Shown here: piece after piece, positions 27,084 through 34,708 of the stretch
Numbering within the stretch: the first letter of the stretch is position 1
Layout of the letters: each line of letters opens with the position of its first letter
Assembly: GCF_025717065.2 (NCBI RefSeq)
Contig: NZ_JAOVZO020000018.1
Span: 806,001 to 870,000 of the forward strand
Direction of reading: 5' to 3'
Source: Tahibacter soli
GTDB taxonomy: Bacteria > Pseudomonadota > Gammaproteobacteria > Xanthomonadales > Rhodanobacteraceae
Length of the DNA stretch: 64,000 nucleotides
Notes under the pieces: generated by a model
Told to the model about the DNA's origin: nothing
Databases searched by the model: none
The model's input: only the letters and a program-made list of their open reading frames with translations
Translations under genes and position numbers: made by a program

Positions 27084-27953
27084 CTACTTGATACGGCCCA
27101 GGATACCGTCGAGTTCTTCGAGGCTGTGGTACTTGATGACGAGCTTGCCCTTGCCGCCGCGACCGTGGTTGATCGCGACGCTCGCGCCGATGCGCTCGGA
27201 CAGTTCGCGTTCGAGCGATTCGACGTTCGGGTCGCGCGCGACGGTCGGCGGCTTCGGCTTGATCGCCGGCTCGGCCTGCGCGACGCGCGCGGCCTCTTCG
27301 AGCTGGCGCACCGACCAGGCGTGTTCGACGGCCTGGCGCGCCAGGCCCACCGCGAGGCTTTCCGGCAGCGTCAGCAGCGCGCGCGCATGGCCCATGTCGA
27401 GCGCTTTGGTTTCGAGCAGCGACTTGATCTCGGCCGGCAGATCCATCAGCCGCAACAGGTTCGACACCGCCGCGCGCGAGCGGCCGACCGCGTCGGCCAC
27501 CTGCTGGTGCGTGAGGTCGAATTCGTCGATCAGGCGCTTCAACGCCTGCGCTTCTTCGAGCGGCGTGAGTTCTTCGCGCTGGATGTTTTCGATCAGCGCG
27601 ATGGCGACGACGGAGCGGTCGTCGACGTCGCGCACGATCGCCGGAATTTCCGCGAGGCCCGCCAGCTGCGTCGCGCGCCAGCGGCGTTCGCCGGCGATGA
27701 GTTCGAAGCGGTCGCCGACCGCGCGTACGACGATCGGTTCGATCACGCCCTGCGCGCGGATGGACGCGGCGAGTTCCTCCAGCCGCTCCGGGTCCATCGC
27801 CTGGCGCGGCTGGTACTTGCCCGGAAAGATGTTGCCGACCGCGATCTGGCGCAGCTCGCTCGTCGTTTCGACGGCGTCGCCGGTTTCCGGTTCGTAGCCG
27901 CCGAGCAGGGCGTCGAGCCCGCGGCCGAGTCCCCGTTTTTTCGCTGCAGCCAT
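27084..27953 (-). CDS. parB: Chromosome-partitioning protein ParB
   Basis: 289 residues starting with the typical KKRGLGRGLDALLG. The CTPase/ParB N-domain includes NIFPGKYQPR and the GERRWRA box (about 93-99). A helix-turn-helix follows (LTHQQVADAVGRSRAAVSNLLRL, about 147-170), then a C-terminal dimerisation domain. It spreads from parS sites and works with ParA to segregate the origin. It begins ten bases after parA. No parS site was found in the window. Confidence 0.96.
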   Translation of the reverse strand: MAAAKKRGLGRGLDALLGGYEPETGDAVETTSELRQIAVGNIFPGKYQPRQAMDPERLEELAASIRAQGVIEPIVVRAVGDRFELIAGERRWRATQLAGLAEIPAIVRDVDDRSVVAIALIENIQREELTPLEEAQALKRLIDEFDLTHQQVADAVGRSRAAVSNLLRLMDLPAEIKSLLETKALDMGHARALLTLPESLAVGLARQAVEHAWSVRQLEEAARVAQAEPAIKPKPPTVARDPNVESLERELSERIGASVAINHGRGGKGKLVIKYHSLEELDGILGRIK

Positions 27954-27963
27954 CGTGGTTCCT

Positions 27964-28752
27964 TCAGTTCGTCGGGTGCGCCGCAGCGGCGCCGCGTTCG
28001 AGCCTGAGCATTTCGCCGGCGAGGCCGAGGTAGGCGATCGCGCCCCGCGACTCGCGGTCGTAGAGATTGATCGGCTTGCCGTGACTCGGCGCCTCGGCGA
28101 GGCGGATGTTGCGCGGGATGATCGAACGCAGCACCTTGTCGCCGAAGTGCTTGTTGAGCTGCGCCGATACTTCGTTCGCGAGGTTGTTGCGCACGTCGTA
28201 CATGGTGCGCAGCAGACCGTCGATCTCGAGCCTGGGATTGAGGCGCCGGCGCACCGCTTCGATCGTCTCGTGCAGGCTCGCGAGACCTTCGAGCGCGAAG
28301 TATTCGCACTGCACCGGAATCAGCACGCCCTGGGCCGCCGTGAGCGCGTTGAGCGTCAACAGGTGCAGCGTGGGCGGGCAGTCGATCAGGATGGTGTGGT
28401 AGCGGTCGCCGAGCTTGGCGAGCTGCTCTTTCAGGCGCGATTCGCGCGCCATCGCGTCCATCAGCTTCAATTCGGCGGCGGTCAGGTCGCCGCTGCCCGG
28501 CAGGAGGTCGAAGCCGGCCTCGGTCGTGACGATCGCGCGTTCGATCGGCACTTCGTCCATCAGCACTTCGTAGCCGTTCGGCTTGGCGTGGCGCTTGTCG
28601 ATGCCCGACGCCATCGTCGCGTTGCCCTGCGGATCGAGATCGACGAGCAGGATCTTGCGTCGCGTTTCGGCCAGCGCCGCGGCGAGATTGACCGCCGTGG
28701 TCGTCTTGCCGACGCCGCCTTTCTGGTTCGTGATGGCGATGATGCGCGTCAT
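27964..28752 (-). CDS. parA: Chromosome-partitioning ATPase ParA
   Basis: 262 residues with deviant Walker A KGGVGKTTT (11-19), DLDPQGNAT and the switch IDCPPTLHLLT. This is the Soj-like chromosomal form without an N-terminal HTH. The ATG at 28752 is two bases after the stop of the reconstructed rsmG gene, the common gidB-parA-parB order found near replication origins. It forms an operon with parB. Confidence 0.96.
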   Translation of the reverse strand: MTRIIAITNQKGGVGKTTTAVNLAAALAETRRKILLVDLDPQGNATMASGIDKRHAKPNGYEVLMDEVPIERAIVTTEAGFDLLPGSGDLTAAELKLMDAMARESRLKEQLAKLGDRYHTILIDCPPTLHLLTLNALTAAQGVLIPVQCEYFALEGLASLHETIEAVRRRLNPRLEIDGLLRTMYDVRNNLANEVSAQLNKHFGDKVLRSIIPRNIRLAEAPSHGKPINLYDRESRGAIAYLGLAGEMLRLERGAAAAHPTN

Positions 28753-28754
28753 GT

Positions 28755-29398
28755 CTAAACCGATTCCCCGGTAACCCTGCGGACAACCACGAGATGCCGT
28801 TCGGCCGCCAGGCCCGGCACCTCCAAAGCATGGACGGCTTCGACGCGGTAGCCGGCCGGTACGCCGGCCAGTTCCTCGTCGAGCACGCGTCCCTTCATCG
28901 CAAGCCACGTTCCGTTCGCGGCGAGCAACCGCCCCCCCAGGCCAGCATATCCGCCAACGTCGCGAAAGCGCGCGCCGTGACGCAGTCGTAACGACCTTCC
29001 ACATCCTCGACGCGGCCTTCGATCACCGTGACGTTCGCCAGCTTGAGCGAGCGCGCGGCCTCACGCAGGAAGCGCGCCTTCTTGCCGTTCGAATCGACCA
29101 CGGTCACGCGGCGCTCCGGAGCGACGATCGCCAGCACGATGCCGGGCAGGCCGGCACCGCTGCCGAGATCGGCGAGGCTTGCGCCGGTCACGTACGGCAC
29201 GATCGCGAGCGAATCGAGGAGATGTCGCGTGACCATTTCCTCGGGAACGCGCACCGCGGTCAGATTGTAGGCCGCGTTCCAGCGCGAAAGCAGTGCGACG
29301 TAGTCGAGCAGGGTCGCGACGGCGGCATCGGTCAGGGTCAACCGCAGACCCGCAAGGCCGGCCTCCAGCCTGGCGTTCAGGCGGTCGCGTTCCGTCAT
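28755..29398 (-). pseudogene. rsmG: 16S rRNA (guanine-527-N7) methyltransferase RsmG, frameshifted near the C-terminus
   Basis: The ATG at 29398 opens a normal RsmG: NLTAVRVPEEMVTRHLLDSL, the SAM-binding LADLGSGAGLPGIVLA, and VTARAFATLADMLAW. A run of seven G (about 28935-28941) then throws the frame, and translation ends at 28895 after 167 residues. With eight G the frame continues RLLAANGTWLAMKG ... EVPGLAAERHLVVV to a TAG at 28755, just before parA, giving a full-length protein of about 213 residues. The enzyme methylates G527 of 16S rRNA; its loss gives low-level streptomycin resistance in other bacteria. Real mutation, phase variation and a homopolymer read error all fit. Confidence 0.88.
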
Positions 29399-29471
29399 GT
29401 CCGCACCCGTCCGGCGCCCACAGGGCCGCCAAGTATCCGGGCGCTGCGCGCCAAAATCCAGTCGGATCAAC

Positions 29472-29494
29472 AAAAAGGCCCGCCGGAGCGGGCC
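29472..29494 (-). terminator. Rho-independent terminator after the SPFH gene
   Basis: Perfect stem GGCCCGC/GCGGGCC with loop CGGA (29477-29494). On the minus strand it is followed by a T-run (A-run 29472-29476 on the plus strand). It separates the SPFH gene from rsmG. Confidence 0.85.
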
Positions 29495-29516
29495 TCGGAA
29501 GGGCGTCGAGCCGCGA

Positions 29517-29987
29517 TCAGCCGAGGCTCAGCTGCACGCGCGTGACGACCACGCCGCGCTCGCGCAACGTGTCGTTCAAGGCCTTCTTCAGACGCAGATT
29601 GCGCGCGTCGGCGGCTTCCTGCGTCGGCTCGGCGACGTCACGGACCGCGTTGACGGCGCGTGTGCGGATCAGCTCGTCGGCGCGGTCGATCATCGGGTCG
29701 GCGCGTTCGGCGTCGATCACCTGCCACCATACCTGGCCCGACAGACGGCGATTGGCGCCGTCGACCGGCAACTGTTCGTCGACGGCCAGCGTACGGCCGG
29801 TCAACGCGATGCGATGCACCACGCGCTCGATCAGCGGCAGAACGAAGTGCGTGCCGGGCGTCAGCGTCCGCGCGTGGCCGCCGATCCGGCGCAGCGTGTA
29901 GACCGTTCCTTCGGGAATGCGCTTGACCGACAGGAATGCGAGCAGGGCGACGATGCTGAGCAGCGTGAGAATCAGAGTTTGCGACAT
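29517..29987 (-). CDS. Short SPFH/band-7-like membrane protein
   Basis: 156 residues: an N-terminal transmembrane segment (about 4-21) followed by an SPFH-like domain (IPEGTVYTLRRIGGHARTLTPGTHFVLPLIERV ... VDEQLPVDGANRR). The C-terminal helix ends RGVVVTRVQLSLG, where usual stomatins and HflK/C continue with a long coiled coil. At roughly half the normal length it is a minimal SPFH protein rather than a clear truncation, since it ends cleanly before its own terminator. SPFH proteins organise membrane microdomains and proteases. A hairpin covers its ribosome binding site. Confidence 0.8.
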   Translation of the reverse strand: MSQTLILTLLSIVALLAFLSVKRIPEGTVYTLRRIGGHARTLTPGTHFVLPLIERVVHRIALTGRTLAVDEQLPVDGANRRLSGQVWWQVIDAERADPMIDRADELIRTRAVNAVRDVAEPTQEAADARNLRLKKALNDTLRERGVVVTRVQLSLG

Positions 29988-30313
29988 AATAATTACCTCT
30001 TTTTCAAGAGGTTACGATCTATTGTTACGGCGATTGTACGAACTTGAGCCCAGTCCAATGATTTGGACGCACTTAATTATTCCTTAACTTGCCGAAACTT
30101 TCGCTGAACCAATCCGCGCATGTCCCGGAACGGGTTCACAAAATCGGACGGCCGTCGAAAACTCGCGCATGCCGTTCAACGAATATGCGCAAGACGTGCC
30201 AGCTTCGAGCTTCCCCCAAGGCCATCGATTGCGTGATGCGATCCGTATCCGCGCAACTTCGAGCTACCACCGTACGGCAGGTACGGGCATGATCGCGAAG
30301 TGGGGAAAATCCT
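29988..30313. other. AT-richer divergent intergenic region
   Basis: 326 bases between the SPFH gene and the GT-C gene. About 29988-30100 is clearly richer in A/T than the genome and should hold promoters. It carries the SPFH leader hairpin. Further right, CTTCGAGCT occurs twice about 60 bases apart, without further structure. Confidence 0.6.
29996..30011 (-). promoter_or_regulatory. Leader hairpin sequestering the SPFH ribosome binding site
   Basis: On the minus strand CCTCTT-GAAA-AAGAGG forms a perfect 6-bp stem with a GAAA loop. The 3' arm is the ribosome binding site itself (GAGG, eight bases before the ATG at 29987). Translation should therefore depend on opening the hairpin, for example by heat, a protein or an upstream event. 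Structure is seen in the sequence; control is inference. Confidence 0.55.
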
Positions 30314-32308
30314 TTGAACGCACCGGGCGCCCTGAAGCCCGGCGGGCGCGGCTTCCTGGTCGCGCTCCTGTTGATCGTGCTCGCGACGGCGCTGTTCCGC
30401 CGCGAGTCGATGAGCCACGACTATTACCAGACCGACGAGTCGATTCCGGTCGCCGTCGCCGAGCACATGGCGCGGACCGGCACGCTCGATACGAACTGGA
30501 GCCGCACGGCGATCGGCGACGAGTTCGGCCGCGATCAGTACAACTTTTCCTCGTACATCCTGGGCGTCTACGCCGCCAGCCAGCTGCTGCCGCACGGCGT
30601 CGAGCCCGGCCGGCCGACCGAAAAGATCCTGCGCCTGTATCGCAAGGCGAGCCTGCTGTTCGGCGTTCTCGCGCTGGCGCTCGCGGGCCTGCTCGCGCGA
30701 CGCTGGCTCGGCCCCGCGCAGGGACTCATCGCCACGCTCGCGATGGCGACCTCGATTCCGCTGTTCCAGGATTCGTTGTATGCGCGACCCGAAACGTTCG
30801 TCACGCTCTTGTCGCTGATGTTCGCCGCGACGCTGACGAGCGGGCGCCTGCGGCCGTTGCCGATGGTGATCGCATCGGGCGTGCTGCTGGGCCTTCTGAT
30901 CGCCTGCAAGATCACGTTCGTCGCACTGCTGCCGCTGCCGCTCATGCTCGTCGTCGCCCGGATGGCTGCGCTGCCGGAGTATCCGGCGCGCGGGTATCTT
31001 GCGATTCCGGCGTTCTTCGGCGCGGTGGGCGCGAGCTTTGCGACCGGCGCGCCGTGGGCCGTGCAGCGACCGTGGGAATATCTCCACGGCGTCGCCTTTC
31101 TCTTGCGCCAGTACACCGGCGGCCACCCGCCGCACGGCTACGCCGCCGGCGACACCCTCGAGCGCTTTCTCTACGGACTGCGCTATCTCGTGGAAACCCA
31201 CGGCGTCGCGCTGCTGCCGCTCGCGGCGATCGGCCTCGTCGCGCTCGCGCGCGAACGCGCGCATGCGCGGCTGCTCGTCATCGTGAGCTTCCTCGCGTTT
31301 CTCGCCTATTTCCTGCAGACGCGCGCGTTCTTCGAACGCAACTTCAGCCACGCGCTGCCGTTCGTGTTCATGGCGGCAGCGCACGGCATCGTCGTCGCGA
31401 CGCGGCCGCTCGCACGTCCGGCGCTGCGCGCTGCCGTCGTCGTCGCGTTCGCGGCGCTCCTGTGCGCACCCGGTGCGCGCCTCGTCGCGAAAACGCGGTT
31501 CGATGTGCTCGACGGCCGCTTCGAGCGCCGCGTCGCCGCGCACGAAGCGGCGCTCGAACAGCGCTACGGCGTCAGGCTCCACCGGCTGGGACACTTCTGG
31601 GCACAGCCGGCGCATGCGGCACGGACGCTGGCCGAGTCGTTCGACGATGCGCTGCTGTTCGGCTTCATCAACCATCGCACGCCCGGCTCGCAGGCAATCC
31701 TCGACGCATTCCGCGACAAGCTGGGGCTGACCGAACTCGAACCGGTGCCCGGCCCCTACGCCGGCATGGTCACGTCGACGCTGCATACGTATTTCGGCGA
31801 CGACCACGTGTACTACCTGCGCGCGCGCCGCGACGGCGGCGGCGACATCCGGCTCTATCGCGTCGCCTTGCCGGCGGTCGCGTCGAACGGGCAGGTGCCG
31901 GTCGACGCGCAGGGCGCATGGACGCCGTCGGGCGTCGAAACCGATGCCCGCGCGAAACTGCCGCCGGGGCTCGTCGTGTGGGGTTCGTGGTCCGGCGCCG
32001 ACGCGAATACCGGCACGCTGACGCTCGGCCCGCAGCCGTTCGACGGCCGGCTCCTGCTGCCGTACACCTGCGGGCCCGTCGGCGACGGGCTGCGCCTGTC
32101 GTTCCGGCTGCTGCACGCGGACGGCAGCGAGACGAAACGCGACATCGCACTGTCGCAGTGCACCGAATGGTCCGCGATCGACCTGCGCGCCAACGCGCGG
32201 CCCGGGGATCGCATCGAAGTCGTCGCACGCGACGACGGCGCCGCGTGGGGCCAGTGGCTCGGCATCGCGCTGCCGTTGCAGGTCACCGGCGAGGCAGCCT
32301 CGCGCTGA
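30314..32308 (+). CDS. GT-C-fold integral membrane glycosyltransferase (ArnT/PMT-like)
   Basis: 664 residues with a hydrophobic N-terminus (about 13-28), around ten transmembrane segments up to about residue 390 and a soluble C-terminal beta-rich domain. The first loop has the GT-C acidic motif (YYQTDESIP, D-E), and QDSLYARPETFVTL follows a later helix, as in ArnT/Pmt-like enzymes that use polyprenyl-phosphate sugars as donors. The chosen start is TTG at 30314, after GGGGAA; no ATG fits. Its 3' end overlaps the ABC gene on the other strand by 26 bases. The acceptor (lipid A, protein or glycan) is unknown. Confidence 0.75.
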   Translation: MNAPGALKPGGRGFLVALLLIVLATALFRRESMSHDYYQTDESIPVAVAEHMARTGTLDTNWSRTAIGDEFGRDQYNFSSYILGVYAASQLLPHGVEPGRPTEKILRLYRKASLLFGVLALALAGLLARRWLGPAQGLIATLAMATSIPLFQDSLYARPETFVTLLSLMFAATLTSGRLRPLPMVIASGVLLGLLIACKITFVALLPLPLMLVVARMAALPEYPARGYLAIPAFFGAVGASFATGAPWAVQRPWEYLHGVAFLLRQYTGGHPPHGYAAGDTLERFLYGLRYLVETHGVALLPLAAIGLVALARERAHARLLVIVSFLAFLAYFLQTRAFFERNFSHALPFVFMAAAHGIVVATRPLARPALRAAVVVAFAALLCAPGARLVAKTRFDVLDGRFERRVAAHEAALEQRYGVRLHRLGHFWAQPAHAARTLAESFDDALLFGFINHRTPGSQAILDAFRDKLGLTELEPVPGPYAGMVTSTLHTYFGDDHVYYLRARRDGGGDIRLYRVALPAVASNGQVPVDAQGAWTPSGVETDARAKLPPGLVVWGSWSGADANTGTLTLGPQPFDGRLLLPYTCGPVGDGLRLSFRLLHADGSETKRDIALSQCTEWSAIDLRANARPGDRIEVVARDDGAAWGQWLGIALPLQVTGEAASR

Positions 32309-33854
32309 CGAGCGCGCGCGTGTGCGCGTGACGCGGCCGCGCGAACACGTCGCCGCTCGCGCCGATTTCGACGAGCTCGCCGCGCCACAGCACGCCGATG
32401 CGCTCGGCGAAGCCGGCGGCGAGGTCGAGGTCGTGCGTGATCATGAGCAGCGCGACGTCGCGCGCCACCTGCAGCGTTCGCAACACATCCAGAATTTTCT
32501 TCTGCACCAGCACGTCGAGCGCGCTCGTCGCCTCGTCGAGCACGAGGCAGGCCGGATCGAGCGCCAGCGCGCGCGCGATCGCGACGCGCTGGCGCTGGCC
32601 GCCCGACAGCGCGTGCGGGTAGCGTGCGGCGAGCGCCGCGTCGAGTCCCACCGCATCCAGGAGTTCGGCGACGCGCGGCGCGGCATCGCGTACGGAGGCC
32701 GCGCGGCCGTGAATCACGAGCGGTTCGGCGACGATCGCCTGCACGGTCAGATGCGGATCGAGCGACGCGTACGGGTCCTGGAACACGAGCTGCAGCCGCT
32801 GTCTCACCGCCGACCAGTCGCCGGCCTGCGCAAGATCGATCGTCGCGTCGCCGAAGCGCAGAACGCCGGCGTCGGCGCGCTTCAAGCCCAGCAGGCAGCG
32901 CGCGAGCGTCGACTTGCCCGAACCGGATTCGCCGACCAGCGCCAGCGTTTCGCCGGCGCGGAGCGCGAAGCCGACGCCGGCGAGCGCCGGACGCGCCGGT
33001 CGCCATCGCCCGGCCGCGAAACTCGCCGAGAGGCCGTCGACGCGCAGCAGCGCCGCGCCCGGCACGCGCCGATCGATCGGCGGCGACGCACGACATTCCA
33101 CCAGCGCGCGCGCGGCCGCGCTCGCCGGCGCCTCGAACACGCGCGCGCTCGGCGCCGCTTCGACGATCGCGCCGCGCTCCATCACCGCGATGCGATCGGC
33201 GATCGCCCGCGCGAGCGCCAGATCGTGCGTGACGAACAACAGCGCCAGGCCGTGCTCGCGGCGCAGACGGTCAAGCAGCGCGACCACTTGCGCCTGCACC
33301 GTGGCGTCGAGCGCGCTCGTCGCTTCGTCGGCGACGAGCACGCGCGGCGCGCCGGCGAGGGCCAACGCGATCGCGACACGCTGGCGCTGTCCGCCCGACA
33401 GCGCGTGCGGGTAGGCGCGCAGGCGTTTGCGCGGCGCGTCGACGCCGACCTCGGCCAGGAGATCGGCCGCGAGCGTCGTCGCCTGCGCACGCGTCAGACC
33501 GCGCTGCAGCCTCGCGTTCTCGACGATCTGCGCGCCGATGCGGCGCAGCGGATGCAGGCTCGCGAGCGAGTCCTGCCAGACCATGCCGATGCCGCCGCGC
33601 AGCCGCGCAAGGCCTTGCGCATCGGCGTTGGCGTAGTCGCGGCCGGCGTAGCGGATCGCGCCGGTCACGCGCGCGCCGCGCGGCGCGAGGCCGACGAGCG
33701 CCGCGGCGGTCAGGCTCTTGCCGGAACCCGACGCGCCGACCAGCGCAAGGCATTCGCCCGGCGCGAGCGACAGATCGACGTTGGCTACGACGGGGTCTTC
33801 GCGTCCCGGCAGCGCGATCGACAGACCGCGGACGTCGAGCAGCGGCTCGCTCAT
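32283..33854 (-). CDS. Double ATP-binding subunit of a peptide-type ABC transporter (OppD-OppF fusion)
   Basis: 523 residues containing two complete nucleotide-binding domains. The first has Walker A GASGSGKS (40-47), signature LSGGQRQR and Walker B VLVADEAT; the second has GESGSGKS (308-315), LSGGQRQR and CLVLDEATS. Sequence style is Opp/Dpp/YejF. It energises uptake of peptides or related solutes. The start overlaps the permease stop by four bases (ATGA). Only one permease gene is present here; a second permease and a binding protein are missing from the locus. Confidence 0.93.
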   Translation of the reverse strand: MSEPLLDVRGLSIALPGREDPVVANVDLSLAPGECLALVGASGSGKSLTAAALVGLAPRGARVTGAIRYAGRDYANADAQGLARLRGGIGMVWQDSLASLHPLRRIGAQIVENARLQRGLTRAQATTLAADLLAEVGVDAPRKRLRAYPHALSGGQRQRVAIALALAGAPRVLVADEATSALDATVQAQVVALLDRLRREHGLALLFVTHDLALARAIADRIAVMERGAIVEAAPSARVFEAPASAAARALVECRASPPIDRRVPGAALLRVDGLSASFAAGRWRPARPALAGVGFALRAGETLALVGESGSGKSTLARCLLGLKRADAGVLRFGDATIDLAQAGDWSAVRQRLQLVFQDPYASLDPHLTVQAIVAEPLVIHGRAASVRDAAPRVAELLDAVGLDAALAARYPHALSGGQRQRVAIARALALDPACLVLDEATSALDVLVQKKILDVLRTLQVARDVALLMITHDLDLAAGFAERIGVLWRGELVEIGASGDVFARPRHAHTRALVSARLPRR

Positions 33855-34708
33855 GCCCACGCGCGGCGCGGGTCGAGCCTGCGGCGCAGCGCTTCGCCGA
33901 GAAACTGGCAGGCGATCAGCGTCGTCGCGAGCGCGAGCGCCGGCGCCAGGAGCGTCCACGGCGCGGCTTCCATTTCGAGCGTGCCGTCGGCGAGCATCGC
34001 GCCCCAGCTCGCGCTCGGCTCGTCGACCGACAGGCCGAGAAAACTCAGAAACGACTCGATCAGGATCGCGTTCGGCACGCCGAGCGAAAGGTACACGAGC
34101 GCAAGGCCCGCGAGATTCGGCGCGATGTGCCGCCGCATGATGCGAAAGCCCGAGGCCCCGGCGACACGCGCCGCGTCGACGAACGCAAGACCGCGCAGCC
34201 GCGCCGCTTCCGCGCGCATGACGCGCGCGAGGTCGATCCACACGTAGCCGCCGATCGCCGCGAGCAGCAGCACGAGCGAACGCTCGAACAGCGTCACCAG
34301 CAGGATGACGATCAACAAGAACGGCAGCGCCGAAATCATGTCGAGCACGCGCATGAGCGCCGCGTCGACGAGGCCGCCGCAATAGCCGGCGACGACGCCG
34401 TAGCCCATGCCGACGACGAGCGCGAGCGCGCTCGCGACGAGACCGATCAGCAACGACAGCCGGCCGCCGACGCACAGGCGCACGAACACGTCGCGGCCGA
34501 TCGCGTCGGTGCCGAGCCAGTGCCCGTGCGCGAGGCCCGGCGCGACGGAAAGGTGCAGCCAGTCGGTGTCGTCGGGCGTGTAGCGGCTGAACCACGGACC
34601 GGCGATGCACACGAGCGCGAGCGCGCCGAGCACCGCAAGGCAGATCCACCATCCGCGATCGGCATCCGCAGCGACCGGTACCGGCGTCGCGGCGAGCGTG
34701 TCAGCCAT
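33851..34708 (-). CDS. Peptide-type ABC transporter permease (OppC/DppC-like)
   Basis: 285 residues with an N-terminal transmembrane helix, the diagnostic HWLGTDAIGRDVF (about 63-75), a further four to five helices and the EAA loop AARVAGASGFRIMRRHIAPN that contacts the ATPase. OppC/DppC proteins need an OppB-type partner to form the channel, and none is adjacent. The start lies eight bases inside the end of the GGDEF/EAL gene, so it may be translated from the same mRNA. Confidence 0.92.
   Translation of the reverse strand: MADTLAATPVPVAADADRGWWICLAVLGALALVCIAGPWFSRYTPDDTDWLHLSVAPGLAHGHWLGTDAIGRDVFVRLCVGGRLSLLIGLVASALALVVGMGYGVVAGYCGGLVDAALMRVLDMISALPFLLIVILLVTLFERSLVLLLAAIGGYVWIDLARVMRAEAARLRGLAFVDAARVAGASGFRIMRRHIAPNLAGLALVYLSLGVPNAILIESFLSFLGLSVDEPSASWGAMLADGTLEMEAAPWTLLAPALALATTLIACQFLGEALRRRLDPRRAWA

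Noticed and set aside
30198-30270. Direct repeat CTTCGAGCT twice in the GT-C upstream region
   Set aside because: Nine bases only, no third copy and no symmetry; probably chance.
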